DNA of 64,000 bases from Deltaproteobacteria bacterium (GTDB lineage Bacteria; Desulfobacterota; Desulfomonilia; UBA1062): positions 1 through 64,000 of the forward strand of contig JAHDRW010000007.1 of the NCBI GenBank assembly GCA_018433085.1, given 5' to 3'. This document shows positions 35,137 to 43,861 of this stretch, piece after piece. The stretch's first letter is position 1, and each line of letters starts with the position of its first letter. Both the position numbers and the translations under genes were made by a program. The notes beneath the pieces were generated by a model, which saw only the letters and a program-made list of their open reading frames with translations, was not told the DNA's origin and ran no database searches.

Positions 35137-37568
35137 CCCTTACCTTCCGGTATCCACACCGAAAATGTCGAACCCTTCCCCGGCGAGGAGGTGACGTCGA
35201 TGCGGCCGCCCATGGAATCGACGATATCCTTTGCAAGGGAAAGCCCCAGCCCCATCCCTGTCTTTACGGGCCATGCCGTATAGAGCGGATCGAAAATCTT
35301 CACGATCTGGTCCTGATCCATGCCGATGCCGAAGTCCGTCACGGCAAATTCGACCCCGTTGTCTTTCCGCCACGCCTTCAGGACTACCCGAGAGCCCTGG
35401 GGCGATGCCTTCACGGCATTGATCATGAGGTTGACGAGCACCTGTTCGAGCGCATCCGCCCTGGTGCGAGCGGTGTCCACCTGGATCTCCCGGGCGAGCT
35501 TCACCCCCGCGGAGTTGGCCTGGACCGAGACAATCTGGAGGATTCCGTCCACAAAACCCTCGATATTAATCTCCCCTTCGGGGCTCTCCCACTTTCTCGT
35601 GAAGTTCAGCAGCTGATTCACGATCTTGAGCAGGTTCTCCGAGCCGGTGATGATGTTGGAGATCATGTCTTGGAAATCCTCATCCTCCTGCCCGTTGCGG
35701 AGCACATGGAGCCTCCCCTGGTTCAGGTCGTCCTTGATGATGCTGCCGAACCCGTGGATCGCGCCCAGGGGGCTCTTCATGTTGTGCGCCATGGAGGCGG
35801 CCAGATTGCCCACGGTGGTCATCCTGGCGTAGGCAACCTTCCGGCGCTCCTCGTCCAGCTCGCTCGTGATGTCACGGAACACGATGAGCAGCCAGTCGTT
35901 GATCTTCACCGGTTTTGTCTCGACCCTGAAAAACCGGGTGCGATTGTGCCAGACCAGGGCAGCCTCCCGCCTGGACTCCACGGCAACGCGAAGCTCCCGG
36001 CATTCCGCGCGGGAATCGTCCGGCAGGGCGTCAAGCACATCGTCTCCGGCAATGCCCAGAGCCTGGCGGATCTCGCGGGAGCTCTCGTTCTCGAGTCTCA
36101 TCCGGTTGTTCTCGTCCAGGAGGCACAGGCCGTACGGAGAGGCATCCATGAGCTCCTGGTTGAGGCTTAAGGCATCCTCTGCCTTCTGCTTGTCATCGGC
36201 GGCGCTTTTCAGGGCTTTTCGCAAACTGTCTTCTCCTTCGGCCATGGTGCTCTCCATATGAATGCGCCTGAGCGACGACGAAATCGCCCCGACCACGGCG
36301 GACATGAACGAATGATCCTCTCCGGCCTCGCCGGCTGCCGGCTCGTAGTACACGAACACCCCGTTGGGGAGCATCGTGCCCACCAGAGACTGGCGGGAGA
36401 ATATCATTGCCTTGAGCTCTTCGTCTTTCGCCCGGATGAAGCGGGAGCTGCGCTCCGGGGTGACCTCGTAGACCAGGTGGTATCCTCCTGCACTGATCCC
36501 GCCCAGAAAGCTCCGGACAAGCCCTGCGTCGAGCAGCGAGCCCGATGCCTTCTCGAGGGCATCTGATATCCGGGTGGAGTTGTTGAGCTCGCCCAGAAGC
36601 CTGATGAGGACGTCCGCGTGCCGCTTGGCCTTCCGGGCCTCGTCGGCGTGCCGCTGCGACTGCAGAGAGATATCCGCAAGTCTCGTGTTCGCGCTGTTCA
36701 CGATGCCGAACAGCCCTTCGACCGGCCTGCCGATGCCGATCTCCTCGCATATGGCGTCTATCTGCCCGGGCACCTTCTCCATCAGTGAGTTCAGGACATC
36801 CGCGCTCAGCCCGAACCTCTTCAGGAGCGGGTTTGTCAGCTTCTGGGGATACCGGTTTCCGGATGCCCCCGCAGAGGTCATGTGGGCAAGAATGTTGGCG
36901 ATGTGGAGAATGCCCGAGAGTTGATACTGTTCCTCGTCCAGGATCTGGACCGGGGCATGGTGGGACCATATGCTCTCTTCGTACAGCCGGGGCAGCCTCC
37001 AGTGGGCGGCGACCTCGCGCCCCACGTCGGCGTGGGTGGTGCCGAGCATCTCCTTCTCCACCTCGGACAGAGACCTGGTTCCGTTCGCAGCCTCTTCCAG
37101 CACTGCGGCGTATTCCCGGGGTCTCGTGCGATCGAGCACCAGCTTGCCGATGTCGTGAAGCAGGCCTGCGCAAAAGGCCTTCGCGACGTTCCGGCTGTTC
37201 ACCACCCCCATCATGGCCTCCGCGTAGAACGCGCACGCCATGGAGTGCCGCCAGAACGACTTGAGATCGAGATTCGCGCCCTTGACCGTGGGGAACATGT
37301 CCAGCACGGAGACCCCCAGGGACACGGTGCGCACCGCGTCGAACCCGATGACCACCACTGCGTCGCGTACCGTGTAGATGCTCCGGGAGCGCTTGTAGTA
37401 GCTGGAGTTGGCCAGAGAGAGTACCCGTGCCGTCAGGGCCTGATCCTTTTCGATGAGGGCCGAGACCCTGGCAACGGACATATCGTCTTCCAGCGCCATC
37501 CTGATGACATGGTCGGCCAGTTCGGGAAGAACCGGCAGGGACCGTACATCGACCACATGAGCACTCAT
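35133..37568 (-). CDS. HDOD-PAS histidine kinase
   Basis: 811 residues, cytoplasmic. The HDOD domain (about 10-215) has PVLPELADHVI, LTARVLSLANSSYYKRS and LLHDIGK (136-142), retaining the HD pair. A coiled-coil region and a poorly defined sensory region follow (about 300-450), then a PAS domain (about 470-575). The kinase core has SMAHNMKSPLGAIHGFG (His), LMINAVKAS, DFGIGM and GMGLGLSLAKDIV. The 5' end overlaps the radical SAM gene stop by 4 nt, and the 3' end overlaps the receiver-containing kinase gene. The natural model is phosphotransfer from this kinase to the receiver of the next protein, but that is inference. Confidence 0.93.
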   Translation of the reverse strand: MSAHVVDVRSLPVLPELADHVIRMALEDDMSVARVSALIEKDQALTARVLSLANSSYYKRSRSIYTVRDAVVVIGFDAVRTVSLGVSVLDMFPTVKGANLDLKSFWRHSMACAFYAEAMMGVVNSRNVAKAFCAGLLHDIGKLVLDRTRPREYAAVLEEAANGTRSLSEVEKEMLGTTHADVGREVAAHWRLPRLYEESIWSHHAPVQILDEEQYQLSGILHIANILAHMTSAGASGNRYPQKLTNPLLKRFGLSADVLNSLMEKVPGQIDAICEEIGIGRPVEGLFGIVNSANTRLADISLQSQRHADEARKAKRHADVLIRLLGELNNSTRISDALEKASGSLLDAGLVRSFLGGISAGGYHLVYEVTPERSSRFIRAKDEELKAMIFSRQSLVGTMLPNGVFVYYEPAAGEAGEDHSFMSAVVGAISSSLRRIHMESTMAEGEDSLRKALKSAADDKQKAEDALSLNQELMDASPYGLCLLDENNRMRLENESSREIRQALGIAGDDVLDALPDDSRAECRELRVAVESRREAALVWHNRTRFFRVETKPVKINDWLLIVFRDITSELDEERRKVAYARMTTVGNLAASMAHNMKSPLGAIHGFGSIIKDDLNQGRLHVLRNGQEDEDFQDMISNIITGSENLLKIVNQLLNFTRKWESPEGEINIEGFVDGILQIVSVQANSAGVKLAREIQVDTARTRADALEQVLVNLMINAVKASPQGSRVVLKAWRKDNGVEFAVTDFGIGMDQDQIVKIFDPLYTAWPVKTGMGLGLSLAKDIVDSMGGRIDVTSSPGKGSTFSVWIPEGKG

Positions 37569-38608
37569 AAAATATACTCTATAATATCCTTAAGTTGGAG
37601 GCAACCTCTTTCTACAGCACCGCGCACCTGTACATAATCCCTCGGCAAACGCTCGTCAAAACTATAAATAAACCCGAATTCGTCAATGTTTTCCTTCTGA
37701 TACCCGATGAGCTCGGAGACGCTGTCCGGATGCACCATCAGATCCAGCTCACCGCCAAAACGCTCCTTGAGCACTCCCGTCATGACACGATACCCCCGGG
37801 CCTTGACGAGAAAGCCGAACGCGGGGTGATACGGACCTGCCGCGACCTGCAGGGTCCGGGAAGGGGGCAGCCCCATCCTGAGCACGGTGCACCCCTGCCG
37901 CGAGAACCGGACATACCCGTACAGGCACCTCCTGACGGCCTCGTCGAGAGGGAGCGGGGTATACGCACCGGCCTGGTGCATGCGCTCCATCTCGGTGCCC
38001 TTGACCACCACGGCGGGATACAGCCGGACATGGTCGGGGTTCAGACGCGCCGCCTCCCCGACGGTGCGCCGGAAGCTCTCCCTGTCTTCTCCGGGAAGCC
38101 CGGGCATGAGCTGGATGCCCAGCACCATGCCCGAATCACGGACGATCCGGGCGGCGCGGACCGTGTCGGCCGCGCTGTGCCCCCTCCCGCTCGCCTCGAG
38201 AACACGGTCGTCCATTGACTGGACCCCGATCTCCATCTCGACGAAACCGGCTCTTCTGCACCTGTCGAGAACCTCGGGAGTAATCATATCGGGCCGGGTC
38301 GATGCCTTGATGCCGTGTACGACCCCTGCCTCGACCAGACGACCGGCCTCTGCCAGATAACGGTTGAGCAGGCGCGGCGCGATCCCGGTGAAGGACCCCC
38401 CGTAAAAGGCGATGACCCGCTGTCGCAGGTGAGGGTCTCTGCAGCCGGCGATGAACTCGGAGACGATACCGGGTATCCGTTCGGGCGCCACCGGCTCGGA
38501 GAACTGTGTCTGGTCGCAGAAGATGCACCGGTGCGGGCACCCCAGGTGAGACACGAATACAGGGATTACAACAGGGGATAATCCAGAAATTTCAACGCCT
38601 CCTTGCAT
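37565..38608 (-). CDS. Radical SAM protein (Elp3-like)
   Basis: 347 residues from the ATG at 38608; no good ribosome site precedes it, and it overlaps the end of rnc by 43 nt. The Fe-S cluster motif CPHRCIFC is followed by YGGSFTG, ASTRPD, GVQSMDD, GIQLMPGLPG and the Elp3-type order HVRLYPAVVVKGTEME. It resembles the bacterial Elp3/oxygen-independent coproporphyrinogen-type radical SAM proteins (TIGR01212-like) but lacks an acetyltransferase domain. Substrate unknown; a tRNA or RNA role is plausible given the rnc/era context. Confidence 0.8.
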   Translation of the reverse strand: MQGGVEISGLSPVVIPVFVSHLGCPHRCIFCDQTQFSEPVAPERIPGIVSEFIAGCRDPHLRQRVIAFYGGSFTGIAPRLLNRYLAEAGRLVEAGVVHGIKASTRPDMITPEVLDRCRRAGFVEMEIGVQSMDDRVLEASGRGHSAADTVRAARIVRDSGMVLGIQLMPGLPGEDRESFRRTVGEAARLNPDHVRLYPAVVVKGTEMERMHQAGAYTPLPLDEAVRRCLYGYVRFSRQGCTVLRMGLPPSRTLQVAAGPYHPAFGFLVKARGYRVMTGVLKERFGGELDLMVHPDSVSELIGYQKENIDEFGFIYSFDERLPRDYVQVRGAVERGCLQLKDIIEYIL

Positions 38609-39258
38609 GCGCTCTGCGCAGCCTGCTTTTTGTTCCGACCCCTTCCCCGGCCCACCACGCGACCCTCGAGCTCCACGTTGATGACAAATTCCTTCTCGTG
38701 CTCCGGCCCGATCTCGTCCACCACCACGACCCGGGGCAGGCACTTGAAACGGGACTGGCAGACCTCGAGAAGGAGGCTCTTGTAGTCGGTGATGGTCACC
38801 ATCTCGATGGGGCCGAGAACATCCGTGAAATGCCTCTCCACGACGCGGGACACCTCCTCGAACGAGCTGTCCAGGAAAACGGCGCCGATGAGAGCCTCGT
38901 AGGCGTCCGCCAGGATCGATGTCTTCTCCCTGCCCTGATCCAGTTCCTCGCCCCTGCCCAGGCGCAGGTGTTCGCCGAGGAAAAGGTCCCGGGCGATTTT
39001 CGAGAGAGCGGTCTCGTTGATAAGCTCCGCGCGCTTCTTGGTCAGGGTTCCCTCGCGCGCATCCGCGAGCTCGGTAAACAGCCGGGCCGTGATCACGGCG
39101 TTCACCACCGAGTCGCCGAGAAACTCGAGCCGCTGGTTGTCCTGGATATCCTCTTCCCGGTGCTCGTTGACATAGGTGGTGTGGGTCAGAGCCTCCTCCA
39201 GGAGTTCTTTGCGGCGAAAGACATACCCGATCTTGACCTCCAAGCCCTCATACCCCAC
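38566..39258 (-). CDS. rnc: Ribonuclease III
   Basis: 230 residues. The catalytic signature QRLEFLGDSVV (about 44-54) and the acidic ADAYEALIGAVFLD form the active site; the C-terminal half is a dsRNA-binding domain (YKSLLLEVCQ, GRNKKQAAQSACKEAL). It processes rRNA and other double-stranded RNA. It overlaps surE by 11 nt upstream and the radical SAM gene downstream, within a leftward run that also contains era and der. Confidence 0.97.
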   Translation of the reverse strand: MGYEGLEVKIGYVFRRKELLEEALTHTTYVNEHREEDIQDNQRLEFLGDSVVNAVITARLFTELADAREGTLTKKRAELINETALSKIARDLFLGEHLRLGRGEELDQGREKTSILADAYEALIGAVFLDSSFEEVSRVVERHFTDVLGPIEMVTITDYKSLLLEVCQSRFKCLPRVVVVDEIGPEHEKEFVINVELEGRVVGRGRGRNKKQAAQSACKEALKFLDYPLL

Positions 39259-40021
39259 GGAGCATTCCCTCCAGGTCGAGGTTCTTGAGCTCGCCGTCCT
39301 GCGGAGTGTAACCCAGCCGGTAATGGATGGGGGTGATGGAGATCATCTTTTTCCTCAGGCATATCGCGTCCGTGTCTTCCCCGTCGTCGATGACCTGGGT
39401 CATCCCCGCCTGCCAGTAGTATATCGTGCCTCTGGGGTTTTCCCTTTTCACGAACTTGTCCACGATCCTCGATTCACTCTGCCGGGTGATCTTTACGCCG
39501 GAGATCTCATGGATCGGACAGGACGGGCAGTTCACGTTCAGGGCCAGGGGCACCGGGTTCTGCCTCGATGCGAGGCTGGATGCCAGACGGGAGCCGAACA
39601 CGCTGGCGGCCCGGTAGTCGGGATTCTGATAGTTGTCCACGGACAGGGCCAGGCCCGTGTGCCCGAGGATCAGTGCCTCGGTGGCAGCGGAGACCGTGCC
39701 CGAATAGAGCACGTTGATGCCCACGTTCTCGCCCCTGTTGATTCCCGAAACCACCAGATCGGGCGGGGATTCCATGATGCAGGATATGCCCAGTTTCACG
39801 CAATCGGCAGGCGAGCCGGTAATGCCATAACCATAGAATCCGCCGCTGCGGTGGATGGGGATCACTTTCAGGGGATCGGCCAGGGTTATGGTGTGGCCCA
39901 CCGCGGACTGCTCGGTCACCGGGGCGATCACCACCACCTCGCCGATCTCTTCCAGGGCCTGCTTGATGGCAAGCAGGCCCTGGGCATAGATTCCATCGTC
40001 ATTGGTCAGAAGGAAACGCAT
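39248..40021 (-). CDS. surE: 5'-nucleotidase SurE
   Basis: 257 residues from the ATG at 40021, where the family N-terminus MRFLLTNDDG begins; an ATG at 40033 is possible. SurE hydrolyses nucleoside 5'-monophosphates. Metal ligands are the DD of TNDDG, the Ser in EQSAVGHTIT and the Asn in SGINRGENVG. GSPADCVKLG and GTVSAATEALI are also family motifs. The last 11 nt overlap rnc. Confidence 0.96.
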   Translation of the reverse strand: MRFLLTNDDGIYAQGLLAIKQALEEIGEVVVIAPVTEQSAVGHTITLADPLKVIPIHRSGGFYGYGITGSPADCVKLGISCIMESPPDLVVSGINRGENVGINVLYSGTVSAATEALILGHTGLALSVDNYQNPDYRAASVFGSRLASSLASRQNPVPLALNVNCPSCPIHEISGVKITRQSESRIVDKFVKRENPRGTIYYWQAGMTQVIDDGEDTDAICLRKKMISITPIHYRLGYTPQDGELKNLDLEGMLRGV

Positions 40022-40100
40022 GAGAGATGTCATAATACCGGCTGAAAATATATGCAAGACGCAATAGAATTCGGCCTGGTGGAAATACGCGCCCGGTTTT

Positions 40101-40304
40101 TCAGGCGTAGAGATCGATGTTCTCGCCGATCCCTTCGATGAGTTGGACCACGAGCTCCCCGGTCTCTTTGACCATATCGAGCGTCATCCCGGCCTTGGCC
40201 GTGCTCAACTGCTGGGCGTCCCCCAGGTATCTGGCTGCAATCAGGGCCATTGCAAGAGAGTTGTTTGTTCCCTGTATCGGATCCATACCTTTCCCTATCG
40301 GCAC
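40101..40304 (-). CDS. YjfB-like putative motility protein
   Basis: 67 residues. A helical N-terminal half (LAMALIAARYLGDAQQ) leads to the ending GIGENIDLYA, which recalls the conserved C-terminal 'G-NID' motif of the YjfB family of putative motility proteins (PF14070). Family function is not established. It sits 80 bp upstream of surE; the flagellin operon is elsewhere in the window, so a motility role is only suggestive. Confidence 0.6.
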   Translation of the reverse strand: MPIGKGMDPIQGTNNSLAMALIAARYLGDAQQLSTAKAGMTLDMVKETGELVVQLIEGIGENIDLYA

Positions 40305-40368
40305 GATAGCGCGCCCGCCTTAGGATGGGAAACCCCTCTTCCTGATCAGACAGCCCTTCAGGAGAATC

Positions 40369-40890
40369 TCATTCCAGCACATAGCAAAAGCTGCCGGTTA
40401 TCTTGAGCGTCTCGCCGGTTAAATCTTCGGTAAACGGGCCGAACGGCCCGGCCTCCCTCACGGCATCCAGGGCGGCGGAATCCAGGCTCGCGTGCCCGGA
40501 GCCCGACAGGACGCCGATATCTGTCACCGAGCCCAGGGCGTCGAGAACGAAGCGGATCCTCACGGTCCCGTCGACACCGTCGGCAACGGCGTCCTCAGGG
40601 TATTCCCAGGCCTTGAATATCTTTGCCTTGAGCAGGTCGAGATAGTCGGCGCTCACCTCCCCTTCGGCCTCGAAGCTGATGCCCTCGTTGATCTCCTCTA
40701 TCTCATCCGGAATCTCCTCGACCTCGCGAAGGAGGTCTTCGGGCCAGACCTCATCCACGAGCCTGACCGGAACGGCCACGGAAGGCTGCCGGGCGGCGCC
40801 TGCAACAACGACGAGGTTCCAGGGCTGAACCAGCGCGAGGGCATGGATGATGAAAGACGCGACAAGGCAGACAAACAGTCTCGTTGTCAT
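40369..40890 (-). CDS. TonB-like energy transducer (C-terminal TonB domain)
   Basis: 173 residues. An N-terminal anchor (about 5-25, VCLVASFIIHALALV) is followed by a short periplasmic linker and a C-terminal TonB domain (about 80-173: YLDLLKAKIFKAWEYPEDA, GTVRIRFVLDALGSVTDIGV, SLDSAALDAVREAGPFGPFT). TonB transmits inner-membrane energy to outer-membrane receptors. The linker is acidic (EEIPDEIEEINEG), unlike the Pro/Lys-rich spacer of classical TonB, and is short, so reach to the outer membrane is unclear. No ExbB/ExbD or receptor gene is next to it. Confidence 0.85.
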   Translation of the reverse strand: MTTRLFVCLVASFIIHALALVQPWNLVVVAGAARQPSVAVPVRLVDEVWPEDLLREVEEIPDEIEEINEGISFEAEGEVSADYLDLLKAKIFKAWEYPEDAVADGVDGTVRIRFVLDALGSVTDIGVLSGSGHASLDSAALDAVREAGPFGPFTEDLTGETLKITGSFCYVLE

Positions 40891-40983
40891 AGGGGGAAAA
40901 GACCATTAAATACGTAATCCTGTCAAGATGGAATCCATGCCCGCCGCTTCAGCTGCCGCCCCGGTCAGTCGCACTCAGAGTGT

Positions 40984-41012
40984 TTGCTCTCTTAGTACGA
41001 ACGTGCTATATA
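40984..41012 (+). promoter_or_regulatory. Promoter of selC
   Basis: TTGCTC (40984-40989), 17-bp spacer, TATATA (41007-41012). The predicted start is only a few nucleotides before the tRNA 5' end at 41023, so the primary transcript would have a very short leader. Confidence 0.6.
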
Positions 41013-41022
41013 CCCCACCTGT

Positions 41023-41119
41023 GGAAGCGGTCGGGTCCTGGTGGGTCCCCCGGACTTCAAATCCGGTGTGGGGCGCGTCGAGCGTCCTAGGCAGGTTCGA
41101 TTCCTGTGCGCTTCCGCCA
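41023..41119 (+). tRNA. selC: Selenocysteine tRNA, anticodon TCA
   Basis: 97 nt ending in an encoded CCA. The anticodon loop CTTCAAA with TCA at 41057-41059 is flanked by a CCGGA/TCCGG stem. A long extra arm and the T-loop GGTTCGATTCC follow, as in the bacterial selC fold. The acceptor stem starts GGAAGCGG and ends GCGCTTCC: seven pairs match, but the eighth is G opposite G. It charges Ser, which SelA converts to Sec for UGA-directed insertion. This implies that the organism makes selenoproteins; none is recognised in the window. Confidence 0.95.
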
Positions 41120-41370
41120 GTTTGCCGCATGATTCCTGTCCATTCGCTCCCCGGATTGGTGGCACCTCCGTGATACCTCACCCACAGGATGCAGAACCTG
41201 TCAATTAACAGGTATTCCCTGAATCTCCTCTTACGGCGTCGAGATGTATCACGGCGGATTCATTGCCAACCAGTACTGATATCATGTTCCTGAGATTATG
41301 AGGATTCTTATACCGGCTATTGTCTTATTCCAAGTCATATCATGTGAACTGATAGTTTCCGCAGGGACGG

Positions 41371-42780
41371 CTACCTGAACGGCATTTCCACCTGTCTCAC
41401 CGCCGGACCGTCGACAGGAGGGAGCAGCTGCCCGGGAAAGCCGGGGGTGAGGCACTTCTCGAAGTGCCAGTTCGTGTCCTGACCGGACACGCTCCCGCCC
41501 TGCTCTTCTTCCTGAACCGCCGGTTCCCCGGCCATCTTTGCGACGTGCATGTCCTCGAGTGCGGCAAAGGCCTCGTCATACCGGTTTCCCGGGCTCCAGA
41601 GGAGCCAGCCGGCGGCCCCGGCATCCCGTGCGGCATCGATCTGGCATCGAACGTATTCAGGATCGAAGCCTGCGGTGATTCTCAAGGGGAACGACTGCAG
41701 CCAGGGCCTGACAGCCACCCTGTCTCCCACGATGTTCTTGAGCCGCTTCACCCCTTCCCTCACAAAATAGTAGGGCTCGTCCGCCGGATTGGGTATGCCG
41801 TCGAAGTCTTTCCCGAAATGGGAGGGATAGAGCATGGGCGAGATGATGTCGATGTGATCCATCATCTTCTGTACATCCTGCCCCAGCACGCTGACATCCA
41901 TGCTCCTCTGCCAGATCACGATCCCGAACATGTCCAGGGAGAGCAGCACCTTGCTGGCGGAGGTGAGGTCGTGTATCTGCGCGAGATACCCGGCGAGAAT
42001 GTCGGTCCGGTCTTTGCCCTCCACGCCGGTATCCGTCCTTCCATCGGCAGGATACCGGAAGTAGTCGAGCTGTATCTCGTCCACGCCCAGCCCTATGAGC
42101 TCCCGGATAAGGGCGAGATTGTACTGCTGAACATCCTCGTTGGCCGGATTCACCCATTCCTCGCTGTATCTCCAGCCCTCCATGGACGAGGCCATCAGCC
42201 TGTCCCTGAAGACGCAGACCCGCGCCACCACATGCACGTCCATCTTATGGAGATGGTAAATAAGCTTTGAGATATCCCCGATGCTGTACGTGCAGGAAGG
42301 GACCGAAGCAAAGGCGCCGGGAATGGGGCTCGAGTAGGCAAGCGTTCCCTGTACCTCCTTGACATCGACCACGACCGTGTTTTCCCCGGAGCCCCTCAGT
42401 CTCCGTGTCAGATCGAAGATCTTTCCGGTGCCCGCGTTCTGTTCATTTACATAGATGCCCCGGGCGGCAAAGTCCTTTGCCTTTGGCCTGCTCATTGCCC
42501 TGACGGGCTCGCTCCGGACCACGGGAATGGTGAGGTCCTGCCCTATCGAGAGCATGCTGGAGCTCAAGCCGTTGAGCACTCTGATATCGCTGATGAGCTC
42601 TTCACTGGTGTATGAATCGGTGTAGGGGAGATAGTGCGCGGCGATCCGGCCGAGAGAGTCTCCCTCTCTCACGGTGTGGGTCACGTATGCCCGAGCGGGG
42701 CTTCCCATACCCACGACGGCGAGCAGGAAAGCCGCGCACAGGATTACGGCCTTCCATCTATTCCGCCCGTGAAACATCAT
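41371..42780 (-). CDS. LysM plus DUF4015-type glycoside hydrolase-like protein
   Basis: 469 residues from the ATG at 42780, with AGGAGG 6 nt upstream. A signal peptide ends SPARA. The LysM domain (about 30-85: THTVREGDSLGRIAAHYLP, LSIGQDLTIP) binds glycan, probably peptidoglycan. The C-terminal region (about 105-410) matches the DUF4015 putative glycosyl hydrolase type (PF13200): RGIYVNEQNAG, VVVDVKEVQGTLAY, VVARVCVFRDRLMA, DEIQLDYFRYP, LSLDMFGI and ISPMLYPSHF. Such proteins act outside the cell on polysaccharide; the exact substrate is unknown. Confidence 0.85.
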   Translation of the reverse strand: MMFHGRNRWKAVILCAAFLLAVVGMGSPARAYVTHTVREGDSLGRIAAHYLPYTDSYTSEELISDIRVLNGLSSSMLSIGQDLTIPVVRSEPVRAMSRPKAKDFAARGIYVNEQNAGTGKIFDLTRRLRGSGENTVVVDVKEVQGTLAYSSPIPGAFASVPSCTYSIGDISKLIYHLHKMDVHVVARVCVFRDRLMASSMEGWRYSEEWVNPANEDVQQYNLALIRELIGLGVDEIQLDYFRYPADGRTDTGVEGKDRTDILAGYLAQIHDLTSASKVLLSLDMFGIVIWQRSMDVSVLGQDVQKMMDHIDIISPMLYPSHFGKDFDGIPNPADEPYYFVREGVKRLKNIVGDRVAVRPWLQSFPLRITAGFDPEYVRCQIDAARDAGAAGWLLWSPGNRYDEAFAALEDMHVAKMAGEPAVQEEEQGGSVSGQDTNWHFEKCLTPGFPGQLLPPVDGPAVRQVEMPFR

Positions 42781-42900
42781 GCCTTTCCTCCTGCCCTTAA
42801 AAAACAGCACGCCTTCTGATCAGAAAGAGTAAAGGGGCGAATGAAGGCCTCAAGGAAACATACCATCCGGTTCCCTCTCTCATACATGCCGCGCCGTCCC

Positions 42901-43770
42901 TCACGATGTCCTGATGCCCATGATTGCCCGCGCCTCATCCGGCGTCGCAGGCTCCCTGTTCAGGGCAGCCGCAACCCTGACAGCCCACTCGACCTGCTCG
43001 TAGCTTCCTTTTGCAAGATCCCCGCCCGGAATCCTGGTGTTGTCCTCCAGCCCCACCCTCATGTGACCGCCCAGCAGACACGACAGGGTGATGGAGGGAA
43101 ACTGGTCCAGCCCCACCCCGCAGGCCGTAAACACCGCCCCTGCGGGCAGTGCGTTGACCATGGCGACGAAGGCGTCGGGGCGGAAGGCCTGCCCCCCGGC
43201 AACTCCCCAGACAAAATTGAAGTTCATGGGCTCTGAGAAAAACCCCTGTTTTGCCATGAGAAGCGTGTTGTCAATCCCACCCATGTCGTAGCACTCGATC
43301 TCGGGCTTGATCTCTTCAGATTCCATCGCCTTTCCGAAGTCCTGCAGCATGGTAAAGGTGTTTTCGAAGACGAAATCCGCCATGATCCTCCCTGTCGATC
43401 GGTCGATCATGCTGAAATTCATGGTGTTGGTGTTCAGCGAGGCCATCTCCGGACGGATGGCCATGATCTGGTCCAGCCTCTGCTCGGGCGTTTTCCCGAA
43501 TCCCACGGCAGAGCTCAGATTCACGATCAACTCGGGAGTTTTGTCCTTGATCGCATTATAAGTGTCTCGTATCCTTTCAATCTCGTGGGTGGGCATGCCT
43601 TGGTCGTCCCGGGCGTGGACATGGACCATGGCCGCCCCTGCCCGGTAACACCTGGCCGCCTCTTCTGCGAATTCCCGCGGCGTGTAGGGAACGGCAGGGT
43701 TCTGCGTCTTCATGGTCGCAGGCCCGGCCAGGGCCGCGCAGATGATGACCTTTCCGGATTTTCTCGGCAT
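42901..43770 (-). CDS. Beta-keto acid cleavage enzyme (BKACE, DUF849)
   Basis: 289 residues. The N-terminal motif KVIICAALAGP, VHVHARDDQG (zinc-binding His pair), LNTNTMNFS, FNFVWGVAGG and the C-terminal HMRVGLEDN (catalytic Glu/Asp region) are those of the family whose first member is 3-keto-5-aminohexanoate cleavage enzyme. They condense a beta-keto acid with acetyl-CoA to give acetoacetate and a new CoA thioester. The substrate here is not predictable. It lies downstream of a TetR regulator in the same direction. Confidence 0.9.
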   Translation of the reverse strand: MPRKSGKVIICAALAGPATMKTQNPAVPYTPREFAEEAARCYRAGAAMVHVHARDDQGMPTHEIERIRDTYNAIKDKTPELIVNLSSAVGFGKTPEQRLDQIMAIRPEMASLNTNTMNFSMIDRSTGRIMADFVFENTFTMLQDFGKAMESEEIKPEIECYDMGGIDNTLLMAKQGFFSEPMNFNFVWGVAGGQAFRPDAFVAMVNALPAGAVFTACGVGLDQFPSITLSCLLGGHMRVGLEDNTRIPGGDLAKGSYEQVEWAVRVAAALNREPATPDEARAIMGIRTS

Positions 43771-43861
43771 AGACGTATCCCCTCATTTCTTAGGTTCGGA
43801 TATTTTCTCGGAACAGTTGAGCGCTTTCTCGTCTTCCCGGGGAGAATCCTTCGACCTTACG

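Noticed and set aside
41023-41370. Integration of a genomic island at selC
   Set aside because: selC is a common integration site, but no integrase gene or duplicated tRNA 3' end is seen nearby.
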